Shown here one piece after another: positions 1 to 9,178 of a stretch of 64,000 nucleotides of DNA. The position numbers and the translations under genes were made by a program. The stretch is from Chthonomonadaceae bacterium (GTDB lineage Bacteria; Armatimonadota; Fimbriimonadia; Fimbriimonadales; Fimbriimonadaceae). How positions within the stretch are numbered: position 1 is the stretch's first letter; each line of letters begins with the position of its first letter. The DNA lies in assembly GCA_015709495.1 (NCBI GenBank), contig CP054189.1, forward strand, positions 620,001-684,000, written 5' to 3'. A model generated the notes under the pieces. That model was given only the letters and a program-made list of their open reading frames with translations, was not told the DNA's origin and made no database searches.

Positions 1-1008
1 CGTACGAAAGCGTTGGGGGTGACTTTGCCAGCCCTCGTTGCCGCGGGGTTGGTTTGGGGAGGTTGCCAGGGCGGTGGCCCCTCGCCGGAGGGCGGCGCTT
101 CCCTTCAAGGCAAGGTTCAGATCGACGGGTCGAGCACGGTTTTTCCGATTTCTCAGGCCGTGGCTGAGGAGTTCATGAACGGCCAGCCTGGGGTCAACGT
201 GACCGTCGCCGAAAGCGGCACGACAGGAGGGTTCAAGAAGTTTCTTAACGGAGAAATCGAGATCGCCGACGCCTCGCGGCCGATCGACGTGTCCGAGGTT
301 CAAAAGGCCGAGGAAGTGGGCATCGAGTTCTTCGAACTGCCCGTGGCTTACGATGGCCTAACCGTCGTCGTCAACCCCGCCAACGACTGGTGCGATAGCC
401 TCACCGTCGCGGAACTGAAGCGAATCTGGGAGCCGGGTTCCGGCGTCAAGACCTGGCGCGACCTTCGGCCGGAGTGGCCCAATGAGCCCATCAAGCTGTT
501 CGGGCCTGGTTCGGATTCAGGCACGTTCGACTACTTCACCGAAGCCATCGTCCAAGAGAAGCGCGCCAGCCGCGCCGATTACACCCAAAGCGAGGACGAC
601 AACATCCTGGTGATGGGCGTTGCGGGCGAAAAGTACGGGCTTGGATACTTCGGGCTCGCCTACTACGAAGAGAACAAGTCCAAGGTGAAAGCAGTTGCGA
701 TTGACGGCGGATCGGGGCCAGTGTCACCTTCTGCCGAGACAGTGGCGAACGGAACCTATAGCCCGCTGTCGCGGCCGATTCTAATCTACGTCAACAAGAA
801 GGCGCTCGAAAGAAGCGAAGTGAAGGCGTTCGTGGCCTACTATCTCGAACACGCGGGCCAACTCGCGAGCGAAGTGGGGTACGTGCCGCTGTCCGATGCC
901 GCTTACGCCGCCGCGAAAGCCATCATCGAAGAAGGCAAGTCGGGTACCCGGTTTGGGGGCTCTTCGGTGATCGGCAAGCCGATGGAGGAAGTGCTCTCAG
1001 GATCGTAG
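1..1008 (+). CDS. pstS: PstS phosphate-binding protein (5' end cut by window)
   Basis: Extracytoplasmic substrate-binding protein that captures phosphate for the PstC/PstA channel encoded next. The frame is already open at base 1, so the true start is probably just upstream of the window; the TTG at 13 is only a fallback. A hydrophobic stretch ending in GGC (about residues 5-18 from base 13) looks like a lipoprotein signal with Cys as the lipid-attachment residue. The phosphate-coordinating loops of the PstS family are visible: DGSSTVFPIS near the N-terminus, then GTTGGF, then GPGSDSGTF. It ends one base before the pstC ATG, so the pst genes form one operon. The family call is firm; only the start is uncertain. 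Confidence 0.92.
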   Translation, partial: RTKALGVTLPALVAAGLVWGGCQGGGPSPEGGASLQGKVQIDGSSTVFPISQAVAEEFMNGQPGVNVTVAESGTTGGFKKFLNGEIEIADASRPIDVSEVQKAEEVGIEFFELPVAYDGLTVVVNPANDWCDSLTVAELKRIWEPGSGVKTWRDLRPEWPNEPIKLFGPGSDSGTFDYFTEAIVQEKRASRADYTQSEDDNILVMGVAGEKYGLGYFGLAYYEENKSKVKAVAIDGGSGPVSPSAETVANGTYSPLSRPILIYVNKKALERSEVKAFVAYYLEHAGQLASEVGYVPLSDAAYAAAKAIIEEGKSGTRFGGSSVIGKPMEEVLSGS

Positions 1009-1009
1009 A

Positions 1010-1939
1010 ATGGGCGTCGTACCCGCATCGAAAACTCAATCCGGGTGGAAGAAGCGACGTAGCGTTCGCTCGATACAAGAGAGCTTCGTTCGGTTGGTTT
1101 GCTTTCTGTGTGCCGCGGCGTCGGTCGTCGTGACGTTCGGCATCATCTTCGTGCTGTCGAAGGAAACGTGGATCTTTTTCCAGCGGGTTTCGCCGGTCGA
1201 GTACTTCACGGGAACCGAGTGGTCGCCGACGATTCGCCCGGAAAAATACGGCGTTCTCCCTCTGATCAGTGGCACCTTGCTGATCACCGTCGGCGCGGGC
1301 TTCATCGCCGTGCCTCTGGGCCTGATGGCGGGCGTGTATTTGAGCGAATACGCGTCGCCCCGGATTCGAAACTTCCTCAAGCCTGGACTCGAACTGCTCG
1401 CCGGAATCCCGACGGTCGTGTACGGCTACTTCGCGGTTTTTTTCGTAACGCCCCTCTTGCGGAAGTTCTTCGATGTCGAGGTGTTCAATGCCGCTTCCGG
1501 CGCGATCGTCGTGGGGATCATGATCCTCCCACTGGTGAGTTCGCTCTGTGAAGAGGCGCTGAGGGCGGTCCCAAAGTCGCTCCGCGAGGCCGCTTATGGC
1601 ATGGGCTCGACGAAGCTCGAGGTGACTCTGAAGGTGGTGCTCCCGGCCGCTCTCTCCGGAGTGATGGCCTCGTTCATTCTCGCTCTCTCGCGCGCGATCG
1701 GCGAGACGATGGCCGTTACGCTCGCGGCAGGTTCGACCCCTCGGATGACCCTCAACCCAGCGGAAAGCATTCAAACCATGACCGCCTTCATCGTCCAGAT
1801 TAGCCGTGGGGACACCCCCGCAGGCACGACGCCCTACTACACCCTGTTTGCGGTCGCCCTCACGCTCTTCGTGATGACGCTCGCGATGAACATGGCCGCC
1901 TCGATGCTCGTCAAGCGGTTTCGGCAGGTGTACCATTGA
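1010..1939 (+). CDS. pstC: PstC phosphate ABC transporter permease
   Basis: Inner-membrane permease that forms, with PstA, the phosphate translocation channel. The 309-residue protein has about six hydrophobic segments and the binding-protein-dependent permease loop (EALRAVPKSLREAAYGMGST) that contacts the ATPase. The ATG at 1010 directly follows the pstS stop, and the gene overlaps pstA by 4 bases. The size fits the family. The cognate ATPase PstB is not encoded downstream in this window, so it must lie upstream of base 1 or elsewhere. Confidence 0.95.
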   Translation: MGVVPASKTQSGWKKRRSVRSIQESFVRLVCFLCAAASVVVTFGIIFVLSKETWIFFQRVSPVEYFTGTEWSPTIRPEKYGVLPLISGTLLITVGAGFIAVPLGLMAGVYLSEYASPRIRNFLKPGLELLAGIPTVVYGYFAVFFVTPLLRKFFDVEVFNAASGAIVVGIMILPLVSSLCEEALRAVPKSLREAAYGMGSTKLEVTLKVVLPAALSGVMASFILALSRAIGETMAVTLAAGSTPRMTLNPAESIQTMTAFIVQISRGDTPAGTTPYYTLFAVALTLFVMTLAMNMAASMLVKRFRQVYH

Positions 1940-2811
1940 CCCGCCGACGCTACGCCAAGAAACTCACGATGAGGAGCGCGGCCAACTCGGTCTTCACCGT
2001 CCTCACCTTCGTCGCGACGAGTTTCGCGGTCGTCCTCCTTGTCGTGCTGCTCTGGAAGATCGCGGTCGACGGCCTGCCCGGGCTCAGTTGGGACTTCCTG
2101 AAAAGCGTCCCCTCTCGGTTCCCTGAAAAGTCCGGGATTTACTCTCCCCTGATGGGGTCGCTGTGGGTGATCGTCCTGACGGGGCTGATTTCGATTCCGA
2201 TTGGGATCGCCGCGGGAATCTACCTCGAAGAGATGACCAACCAGAAGAACCGCGTGGCGGCGTTCATCCAGATCAATATCTCGAACCTAGCCGGAGTGCC
2301 CTCGATCGTCTACGGGATGCTGGGTCTGGCGCTGTTCGTGCGGTGGATGGAACTCGGCCGCAGCGTGCTTTCGGGCGCCCTGACCCTCAGCCTACTGATC
2401 CTCCCGATGCTCATCACGGTGACCCAGGAGGCGCTTCGGGCCGTGCCCGGTTCGTTGCGCGAGGCCTCCTACGCGCTGGGGGCAACCCAACTCCAAACCA
2501 TCCGTCGCCAAGTCCTTCCGAACGCGGCTTCGGGAATCTTCACCGGCATCATCCTTTCGCTATCGCGGGCGATGGGGGAGACCGCGCCGCTGATTATGGT
2601 CGGAGCGGTCGCTTACGTGCGGTTCGCGCCCAAGCATCCGCTCGATTCGTTCACCGTCCTTCCCATGCAAATCTTCAGTTGGAGCGAGAAACCCCAACCA
2701 GGGTTCCACGAGGCTGCGGCATCGGCGATCATCGTTCTCGTTGTGCTCCTCCTCGTGATGAACTCGGTCGCTATCGTGCTCCGAAGCCGCAACCGCAAGG
2801 CATACAAGTAG
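1936..2811 (+). CDS. pstA: PstA phosphate ABC transporter permease
   Basis: Second permease of the Pst phosphate importer. The 291-residue membrane protein carries the same ATPase-contact loop as PstC (EALRAVPGSLREASYALGAT), followed by a GETAPLIMVGA segment typical of PstA. The start is TTG at 1936, overlapping the pstC stop by 4 bases (TTGA), which indicates translational coupling. In most genomes pstB follows directly; here a different transporter family (MlaE) follows 34 bases later. Confidence 0.95.
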   Translation: MTRRRYAKKLTMRSAANSVFTVLTFVATSFAVVLLVVLLWKIAVDGLPGLSWDFLKSVPSRFPEKSGIYSPLMGSLWVIVLTGLISIPIGIAAGIYLEEMTNQKNRVAAFIQINISNLAGVPSIVYGMLGLALFVRWMELGRSVLSGALTLSLLILPMLITVTQEALRAVPGSLREASYALGATQLQTIRRQVLPNAASGIFTGIILSLSRAMGETAPLIMVGAVAYVRFAPKHPLDSFTVLPMQIFSWSEKPQPGFHEAAASAIIVLVVLLLVMNSVAIVLRSRNRKAYK

Positions 2812-2833
2812 TCGCCGACTCGTTGGGGAGGGG

Positions 2834-2839
2834 TAATGT
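2834..2839 (+). promoter_or_regulatory. Candidate leaderless -10 element for mlaE
   Basis: TAATGT fits the TANNNT form of a -10 element and ends 6 bases before the ATG at 2846. No good -35 hexamer is seen. It is one of six such arrangements in the window (see findings). Transcription would start at or next to the start codon. A purine-rich GGGGAGGGG at 2825-2833 could instead be a distant ribosome binding site. Confidence 0.45.
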
Positions 2840-2845
2840 TGCCAA

Positions 2846-3628
2846 ATGGCACGCCCCGAGGCATGGAGTCCGGCTCAGGTGCTTTGGCGCACCCCCGAAG
2901 CGGCTCTGTCCTTCGTCGGAGAGGTGACGCTGATCGGGCTCGACGCCTTTCGGAGGCTGTTCCGTCGACCGTTCGAGTGGAGCGAGACCTTGGCTCAAAT
3001 GGCGTTCGTCGGGGTGGCCTCGGTTCCCATAGTGGCCTTGACGACGTTCTTTTCCGGGGCCGTGCTGGCGCTCTACACCTCGGAGTTCCTTCTCAAGTAT
3101 GGCGCGGGCCAGTTCGTGGGCAGCGCGGTCGGGCTCGCCGTGACGCGCGAGATCGCCCCGGTCCTCGCCGGAATCATGGTCTCAGCCCGATGCGGGTCGG
3201 CGATGGCCGCGCAGATCGGCACGATGGCGGTGACCGAACAGATCGACGCCCTTCGGATGCTCTCGGTCCACCCCACGAACTTCCTCGTGATTCCCCGCCT
3301 TCTCGCATCGATCGTCATGCTGCCCGTGTTGGCCCTTGTGGGCGTGTACTCGGGGATCATCGGCGGGTGGATGGTAGCGGTTTCCGCGGGTCTGCCGAGC
3401 GGTTCGTTTTGGCGCTCGCTTCAAACGTGGGTCGAGCCCTGGGACGTGGTCGGCGGGCTGCTCAAGACCCCCTTCTTTGGCCTCATTATCGCCCTCGTCG
3501 CTTGCCAGCAAGGGCTTGCGACGACGCAGGGGGCAGTCGGAGTCGGGAAGGCCACGACGCGCACCGTAGTGCTTTCGATGGTGCTGGTCTACGTGGCGAA
3601 CTACTTCCTCGCAGAGATTTTCTATTGA
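2846..3628 (+). CDS. mlaE: MlaE-family ABC transporter permease
   Basis: Predicted inner-membrane permease of the MlaE/YrbE (DUF140) family, whose members move phospholipids or other lipids between membranes with an MlaF ATPase and an MlaD substrate-binding protein. The 260-residue protein has an amphipathic N-terminus followed by about five membrane segments, with the conserved family stretch REIAPVLAGIMVSARCGSA near residues 97-115. No mlaF or mlaD is adjacent: pstA precedes it and der follows convergently 4 bases after its stop. The substrate cannot be told from sequence. The start at 2846 is supported by length and by the upstream hexamer. Confidence 0.88.
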   Translation: MARPEAWSPAQVLWRTPEAALSFVGEVTLIGLDAFRRLFRRPFEWSETLAQMAFVGVASVPIVALTTFFSGAVLALYTSEFLLKYGAGQFVGSAVGLAVTREIAPVLAGIMVSARCGSAMAAQIGTMAVTEQIDALRMLSVHPTNFLVIPRLLASIVMLPVLALVGVYSGIIGGWMVAVSAGLPSGSFWRSLQTWVEPWDVVGGLLKTPFFGLIIALVACQQGLATTQGAVGVGKATTRTVVLSMVLVYVANYFLAEIFY

Positions 3629-3632
3629 GCCT

Positions 3633-4982
3633 TCAGTCCGACTTCTTGTCGTGACTCGATCTCAGGCGGAGACGAACCGGCGCGCCCACCAGCGGGTACT
3701 CCTTTCGAACCTGGTTCAGAAGGTAGTTCTGGTATGAGAAATGCACGAGATCGGCGTCGTTGAAGAACAGCGCGAAGGTGGGGGGCCGCGTCGAGACTTG
3801 GGTCGAGTAGTACAGCTTCACAGGCCGCCCCTTCCGAGTGAGAGGTTTGGCGAAAACCGCCTCCTGCATGAGCCTATTAAGCCTCCCTGTGCTGATCCGG
3901 AAATTCCAGTTCTCGATAGCCGCCAGCGCGGCGTCGAGGATCGGTTCGAGGCCCCAACTTTCTTCGGCGCTCGTAAAAAGCACCGGGGCGTAGTCGATCT
4001 CGGGCATCTCGTTGCGAAGGGTCTTGACGAAGTGTTTCTTGGCGTCGGAAGGAGCCGCCGGCCGGCCCAATTCGGGCTCGATGAGGTCCCATTTGTTCGC
4101 GACCACGACGAGCGCCTTCCCCTCGTCATGGCTCATTTTTGCGACTCGCTTATCGCCGTCGGTAAGGCCCTCTTCCGCATCGACCACCACGATCGCGCAG
4201 TCCGACCGGTCCAGTGCGCGAGCCGCCCGATGAACCATGTAATACTCGACGCTTCCCTGAATCTTCCCTCGTCGCCGGATCCCTGCCGTATCGACGAGGC
4301 GGATCGTCTCATCGGCATACCGAATCATTGTGTCGATCGCGTCTCGGGTCGTGCCGGGAAGGTTGGAAACGATCGCCCTTTTCTCGCCGGTGAAGGCGTT
4401 CAGCAAGGACGACTTGCCCACGTTCGGACGGCCCAAAATCGCGATCCTCACCTCGGAGGACTCAGTCCCCTCCGGGACCTCCGGCAGAAGCTCCGCCACC
4501 TCATCCAACAAGTCCGCGACACCGCTTCCATGCAGCGCGCTGACCGACCGCACCTCCCCAATGCCCAGTTCGAAATACTCGCTCGCAAACGCCTCACGCT
4601 GGGGGCTGTCCACCTTGTTTACGACCACGAACACCGGAGACCGTGAACTTCGCAGTCGGTTTGCGAGTTCCCAATCGTCAGCGGTCGGACTTGTCGTCGC
4701 CTCCGTCAAAAAGAGAACCACCGCGGCTTCTTGCAGCGCGACCTCCGCTTGAACTCGAATCTGCTCGATCAGGGGGTCATCGTCGCCAAACAGGATTCCC
4801 CCGGTATCGACGACGTGGAACCTCTTCCCCCGCCACTCCGCTTCCGCATATAGGCGATCCCGAGTCACGCCAGGCTCGTCCTCGACGACGGCGACCCTTT
4901 TCCCCACGACCCGGTTGAAGAGCGTGCTCTTACCGACATTGGGTCGGCCCACGATGACGACAGAAGGGAGGGAATCGACCAT
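3633..4982 (-). CDS. der: Der (EngA) ribosome-assembly GTPase
   Basis: Double-domain GTPase that acts in maturation of the 50S ribosomal subunit. Two tandem G domains are clear: each has a P-loop (GRPNVGKST near residue 11, GRPNVGKSS near residue 185), a DTAG/DTGG switch and an NKxD motif (NKVD, NKWD). They are followed by the C-terminal KH-like domain (VKLYYSTQVSTRPPTFALFFN region). The ATG at 4982 (MVDSLPSVVIVGRPN) is preferred because it places the first P-loop at the family's usual distance; an in-frame TTG at 5015 would add 11 residues. It follows tmk closely on the same strand, so the two probably share a transcript. Confidence 0.96.
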   Translation of the reverse strand: MVDSLPSVVIVGRPNVGKSTLFNRVVGKRVAVVEDEPGVTRDRLYAEAEWRGKRFHVVDTGGILFGDDDPLIEQIRVQAEVALQEAAVVLFLTEATTSPTADDWELANRLRSSRSPVFVVVNKVDSPQREAFASEYFELGIGEVRSVSALHGSGVADLLDEVAELLPEVPEGTESSEVRIAILGRPNVGKSSLLNAFTGEKRAIVSNLPGTTRDAIDTMIRYADETIRLVDTAGIRRRGKIQGSVEYYMVHRAARALDRSDCAIVVVDAEEGLTDGDKRVAKMSHDEGKALVVVANKWDLIEPELGRPAAPSDAKKHFVKTLRNEMPEIDYAPVLFTSAEESWGLEPILDAALAAIENWNFRISTGRLNRLMQEAVFAKPLTRKGRPVKLYYSTQVSTRPPTFALFFNDADLVHFSYQNYLLNQVRKEYPLVGAPVRLRLRSSHDKKSD

Positions 4983-5015
4983 GACGAGGCCTGCGGCGCA
5001 TCGCAGGGTACCCAA

Positions 5016-5615
5016 TCAGCGGCATTCGATCCGGGACATCACTGCCTCGACGCACTCCGCGCTCACTTCGCTGGCGGGCCGGGACGCATCGATCACGCGC
5101 CAGCGCCCGGGGTCCTCGGCCGCGAGCGCCAAAAAGCCCTCTCGGATTCGCCGGTGGAAGTCGAGCGCCTCCTTGTCGAGCCGGTCCTTCGACTCCAGCC
5201 TCCCTAAGCCAACCTCGGGCCGCAAGTCCAGCAGGAGGGTCAGGTCCGGGCAAAGGCCTCCCGTCGCAAGCCCGTTCAATTCCTTCAGCAAAGCCACGTC
5301 CAGCCCCCGCGCATACCCCTGATAAGCGACCGTCGAATCGCCATAGCGGTCGCAAAGAACGACATCGCCGCGCTCCAAAGCAGGGCGAACGATGCGTTCG
5401 ACGTGCTGGTTGCGATCGGCCAGAAACAAGAACAACTCGCTCAGAGCAGGCATCTCACGGTGAAGGAGAAGTTGGCGGATGCTCGGCCCCAAAGGACCGT
5501 CCCCAGGTTGACGGGTCACGATGGCGCGGATGCCGTTCGAAGCGAGGGCCGTCGCCACTGACTGAACCGCCGTCGACTTCCCCGCGCCGTCCCCTCCCTC
5601 GAACGTGATGAACAT
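5016..5615 (-). CDS. tmk: Thymidylate kinase
   Basis: Phosphorylates dTMP to dTDP with ATP, an essential step of dTTP synthesis in the cytoplasm. The 199-residue protein has the family's P-loop (FEGGDGAGKST, residues 5-15), the substrate and lid signature DRYGDSTVAYQGYARG, and the usual length. The ATG at 5615 is preceded 6 bases upstream by TATGAT. der follows after it on the same strand. pepF is divergent, only 41 bases away. Confidence 0.96.
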   Translation of the reverse strand: MFITFEGGDGAGKSTAVQSVATALASNGIRAIVTRQPGDGPLGPSIRQLLLHREMPALSELFLFLADRNQHVERIVRPALERGDVVLCDRYGDSTVAYQGYARGLDVALLKELNGLATGGLCPDLTLLLDLRPEVGLGRLESKDRLDKEALDFHRRIREGFLALAAEDPGRWRVIDASRPASEVSAECVEAVMSRIECR

Positions 5616-5621
5616 GGCGCA

Positions 5622-5627
5622 ATCATA
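5622..5627 (-). promoter_or_regulatory. Candidate leaderless -10 element for tmk
   Basis: On the minus strand the bases read TATGAT, then 6 bases, then the tmk ATG. This is a near-consensus -10 with room for no leader. No clear -35 lies 16-18 bases further upstream. The 41-base divergent intergenic region also holds the matching pepF element. Confidence 0.5.
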
Positions 5628-5644
5628 CTCGCGGTTCGCCGCAT

Positions 5645-5650
5645 CATAAT
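5645..5650 (+). promoter_or_regulatory. Candidate leaderless -10 element for pepF
   Basis: CATAAT (5 of 6 to TATAAT) ends 6 bases before the pepF ATG at 5657. The spacer GGGGGC could also work as a weak Shine-Dalgarno sequence, so leadered transcription from further upstream cannot be excluded, but the divergent region is only 41 bases long. Confidence 0.45.
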
Positions 5651-5656
5651 GGGGGC

Positions 5657-7459
5657 ATGAGCGTCACGAGCCCCCCTCCCGCAGTTCGCTGGGACCTCTC
5701 GCAGTTCTTTCGCGGCATCGACGACCCCCGGATCGACGAGGCCTGGGCGGACCTGAATCGAAGGGCGGACCAGTTTTCCGCGACGTACAGGGGGAAGTTG
5801 GCGACAGGCGACCCTGAGGTAGTCGGGAAGGCGATTCGAGAGATCGAGGCCCTGCTTCAGGACGCCACCAAACCGGGCGTTTATGCCGAGCTGCTCTTTG
5901 CGGCCGACGCCTCAGATCCGAAGCTCGGCGCATTCTTGCAATCCCAAAGGGAAAGGGGCACGGAGCTTCAAGTCAAGCTCCTCTTCTTCGAACTCGAACT
6001 GCAGCTCATTCCTTCGGAAAAACTCGAAGCGATGGCCGGGCTGCCCGGGCTCGAGCCGTATCGGCATTATCTCCAACAGGTCCAAGCGTATCGGCCTCAC
6101 CGCCTCACCGAGCCAGAGGAGATCATTCTCGAAGAGACCGCCAATACCGGGGTGCGCGCCTGGGTTCGGCTTTTCGAAGAGATCACCGCGAATCACAAGT
6201 ACGCCTACCGGGACCCGATTTTGGGCGAGGAGAGGGAACTCTCCCAAGAGGAAGTTCTGACCCTCTTGCGAGACGCCAACCGCGAGGTGCGCGCGGCGGC
6301 GGCCCACAGCTTCACCCAGGGACTCCATCAACTGCAGCGCGTGATCGTGTACACCTACAACAACCTCTTGCAGGACAAAGCGGTCGGCGACAGGCTCCGC
6401 AAGCATCCCTACCCCGAACACTCCCGCCACCTGGCGAACGAGTTGGATCAGGGCGTCGTGGACCTCGTTGTGGGGCTATGTAGGGATCACTATGGCATGG
6501 TGTCCCGCTTCTACAACGTCAAGCGGGAGATTCTGGGCCTGCCCGAACTCACCCATATCGATCGTTATGCGCCTCTCCACGACACGCAGCGAGTCGTCTC
6601 GTTCGATGAGGGAAGAGCGATCGTGCTGGAGTCGTTTTCGGAGTTCAGCGAAGAGTTGAGCCGCCGGGCCGAAGAGTTCTTCGCGGGCAGATGGATCGAC
6701 GCTGAACCCCGCCCGGGCAAGACCGGCGGAGCCTTTTGCTCGTTCAACACGCCCGACACGCACCCGGTCGTCATGATGAGCTATCTCAACAAGCTCGACG
6801 ACGTCATGACGCTCGCTCACGAGTTGGGCCATGGCGTCCATGCCTCACTCTCTCGTAAGCAGTCGTACTTCAACTTCCACGGCACGCTTCCCATGGCGGA
6901 GCTCGCCTCCATCTTTGGCGAGATGCTGGTGTTCGAGCGGCTTGTCGAGGAGTCCGAACCCGCCGACCGGCTCGCCCTCTATGCTCAGAAGATCGAAGGC
7001 GTGTTCGCAACGGTGTTTCGGCAGGCCGCCATGTACCGATTCGAGCAGCGCTGCCACGAGAGGCGCAGGGAAAGCGGCGAAATCGAGCCCGAAGAGTTCG
7101 GGCAGATGTGGCATGAGGAACTCCAGGCCATGTTCGGCGACTCGCTGAAGCTGGGCGAGGAGCACAGGGTCTGGTGGAGCTACGTCGGGCATTTCTTTTT
7201 TGCGCCGTTCTACGTGTATGCCTACTCGTTCGGCGAGTTGTTGACGCTGTCGCTGTACCAGCTCGCCAAGCGGGAAGGGCCGGGGTTCTCGGACAAGTAC
7301 CTCGCCTTGCTCGAACTGGGAGGTTCCCGCTCGCCCAAAGAGTTGATGGAGACGGTCGGCGTCGACCTGAGTTCCCGCGAATTTTGGCTCGGCGGTTTCG
7401 CGGCGATGGAAGGGCTGGTCGAGGAGTTCGAACGGCTCTGGAAAGAGCGAGGTTCCTGA
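5657..7459 (+). CDS. pepF: PepF-like oligoendopeptidase (M3 family)
   Basis: Cytoplasmic zinc metallopeptidase that cleaves short oligopeptides. The 600-residue protein has the M3 zinc motif HELGH at residues 388-392 (the two His are ligands and Glu is the catalytic base), preceded by the substrate-side stretch GKTGGAFCSFNTPDTHPVVMM and followed by a downstream glutamate-rich helix (FGEMLVFERLVEE) that supplies the third ligand. The length is normal for PepF. It heads a plus-strand run with pyk 31 bases downstream. The family assignment is strong; the exact peptide preference is unknown. Confidence 0.93.
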   Translation: MSVTSPPPAVRWDLSQFFRGIDDPRIDEAWADLNRRADQFSATYRGKLATGDPEVVGKAIREIEALLQDATKPGVYAELLFAADASDPKLGAFLQSQRERGTELQVKLLFFELELQLIPSEKLEAMAGLPGLEPYRHYLQQVQAYRPHRLTEPEEIILEETANTGVRAWVRLFEEITANHKYAYRDPILGEERELSQEEVLTLLRDANREVRAAAAHSFTQGLHQLQRVIVYTYNNLLQDKAVGDRLRKHPYPEHSRHLANELDQGVVDLVVGLCRDHYGMVSRFYNVKREILGLPELTHIDRYAPLHDTQRVVSFDEGRAIVLESFSEFSEELSRRAEEFFAGRWIDAEPRPGKTGGAFCSFNTPDTHPVVMMSYLNKLDDVMTLAHELGHGVHASLSRKQSYFNFHGTLPMAELASIFGEMLVFERLVEESEPADRLALYAQKIEGVFATVFRQAAMYRFEQRCHERRRESGEIEPEEFGQMWHEELQAMFGDSLKLGEEHRVWWSYVGHFFFAPFYVYAYSFGELLTLSLYQLAKREGPGFSDKYLALLELGGSRSPKELMETVGVDLSSREFWLGGFAAMEGLVEEFERLWKERGS

Positions 7460-7490
7460 TCGCTGCCAACCGGAGCCCGCTGGGTCGGCC

Positions 7491-8897
7491 ATGAGAACCC
7501 GCACCAAGATCGTATGCACCCTCGGCCCCGCGGTCGATAGCCGCGCGAAGCTCAAGTCGTTGATCCGAGCAGGGATGAACGTCGCCCGCATCAACTGCGC
7601 TCACGGCGACTGGCCCACGCGGCGTCGGTGGATTCAGTGGATTCGCGAACTGAGCCCCGAGGTGGGTCCGATCGGTGTGCTCGTCGACCTGCAGGGTCCC
7701 AAGTTTCGCTTGGGGGAGATCGTAGAGGGCCAGATTCACGTTCGAGCGGGGGAGAGGCTGACCCTCGGCAAAGGGGGCCTCATTCCCATCCACCAGGCGG
7801 AGATTCTCGAGTCCTTCGCGCCGGGCCTTCGGGTCCTGGTAGCTGACGGCGCCCTCCAACTGCGGCTCAAGGAACGCGTCGAGGAGGGTCAGTTCGAGGC
7901 CGTGGCCCTGACCTCCGGGGTCGCATCGAGCAGGCAAGGGGTCACTTTGGCGGGCCATCGCTTCCATACCCCTGCGTTCACGGAACGGGATCGCCTGGAC
8001 GCTCAAGAAGCTGTCCGTTCCGGCGCGGACTTCATCGCCCTGAGCTACATCCAGCAAGCGAGCGACCTCGACGACCTAAGGGAGGCGATTCGCACCGTCG
8101 GCGGAAGCGCGTTCGTCTGCGCGAAGATCGAGACCCGAGACGCGCTCGACCATCTCGTTTCGATCGTAGAGAGCGCGGATGTCGTGATGGTTGCCAGGGG
8201 TGACCTGGGGCTCCAAATCGACCTCGAAGACGTTCCGCTCTGGCAGAAGCGGATCATTCAAGTCTGTAGGTTCGCCGGGAAACCGGTTATCACCGCGACG
8301 CAAATGCTGGAGAGCATGATCTCCGCCCCACGGCCTACGCGAGCGGAGGCGGCCGACATCGCAAACGCCGTTCTCGACGGTACCGATGCGCTCATGCTGA
8401 GCGGCGAGACCGCGACCGGCCAATATCCCATGCAAGCCGTTCAGACCATGGCCCGAATCGCTCACCGCGCGGAGACTTTGCTCTTCAAAGAACCCCTGCG
8501 ATACGCGGTAACCCAACCCCCAGCGTACCGATGGGAACCCACCGACGCGGTCGCGCACGCTGCGGTCGAGTTGTCGCAAGCGCTGCGGCGCAAGGCGATC
8601 GTCACCACCAGCACCTCCGGCCAGACCGCCCGGCTCGTCAGCAAGTTCCGCCCATCCGCGCCCATCCTCTGCGCGACGTACCGACCCGAAACGCACCTGT
8701 ACCTTAGCGTCGTATGGGGAGTTGAGGCCATCCGTTTCGATCCGCCGCGCTCGACCGATCAAAGTGTGCAAACGGCGATTGAGGGTTTCGTTCGGAATCG
8801 GCGACTCAAGTCGGGGGATTCGGTCGTCATAACCGCAGGCGTGCCGGCGGGGGTCGCTGGACAAACGAACATGATTCTGATTCAGGTGGTGCCCTAG
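7491..8897 (+). CDS. pyk: Pyruvate kinase
   Basis: Converts phosphoenolpyruvate and ADP to pyruvate and ATP in the last step of glycolysis. The 468-residue protein begins with the classic MRTRTKIVCTLGPA, has the active-site and metal-binding stretch FVCAKIETRDALDH, then MVARGDLGLQI and TATQMLESMI, and a complete C-terminal regulatory-type domain (ending about residue 468). The gene starts at an ATG 31 bases after pepF and is followed after 2 bases by an FtsB-like gene, so it sits in an operon. Confidence 0.96.
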   Translation: MRTRTKIVCTLGPAVDSRAKLKSLIRAGMNVARINCAHGDWPTRRRWIQWIRELSPEVGPIGVLVDLQGPKFRLGEIVEGQIHVRAGERLTLGKGGLIPIHQAEILESFAPGLRVLVADGALQLRLKERVEEGQFEAVALTSGVASSRQGVTLAGHRFHTPAFTERDRLDAQEAVRSGADFIALSYIQQASDLDDLREAIRTVGGSAFVCAKIETRDALDHLVSIVESADVVMVARGDLGLQIDLEDVPLWQKRIIQVCRFAGKPVITATQMLESMISAPRPTRAEAADIANAVLDGTDALMLSGETATGQYPMQAVQTMARIAHRAETLLFKEPLRYAVTQPPAYRWEPTDAVAHAAVELSQALRRKAIVTTSTSGQTARLVSKFRPSAPILCATYRPETHLYLSVVWGVEAIRFDPPRSTDQSVQTAIEGFVRNRRLKSGDSVVITAGVPAGVAGQTNMILIQVVP

Positions 8898-8899
8898 CG

Positions 8900-9178
8900 A
8901 TGAAACGAAGTTTCGGATGGACGCTCGCGCTCCTTGCGTTTGCCGTCGCTCTGGGCGCGGCCCTCAGCTTCAAGCCCTGGCAGGCCTATGTCGAGCAGAA
9001 GTCGGAGACCGAAGACCAGCGCAAGGCCATGCGCGCGCTCGAAGCCGAAAAAGCGCGACTCATCGAGGAACGGGGCCGATCCGAGTCGGTGGTCGGGGTC
9101 GAACAACTCGCGCGCGAGCAAGGGTTCCACCGGCCCGAAGAGGTCCCCCCTGAGAAAGTGAAAGGCGGATCGAAGTGA
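8900..9178 (+). CDS. FtsB/DivIC-like septum formation initiator protein
   Basis: Small bitopic membrane protein of 92 residues: a short cytoplasmic start (MKRSFGW), one membrane helix (about residues 6-24), a charged coiled coil (about residues 30-62), and a terminal segment AREQGFHRPEEVPPEK that matches the pattern after the coiled coil in FtsB/DivIC proteins. In that family the protein bridges FtsL and FtsQ/DivIB in the divisome. Its start lies 2 bases after the pyk stop and its end overlaps the next gene by 4 bases. The call rests on architecture more than on residue identity. Confidence 0.7.
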   Translation: MKRSFGWTLALLAFAVALGAALSFKPWQAYVEQKSETEDQRKAMRALEAEKARLIEERGRSESVVGVEQLAREQGFHRPEEVPPEKVKGGSK

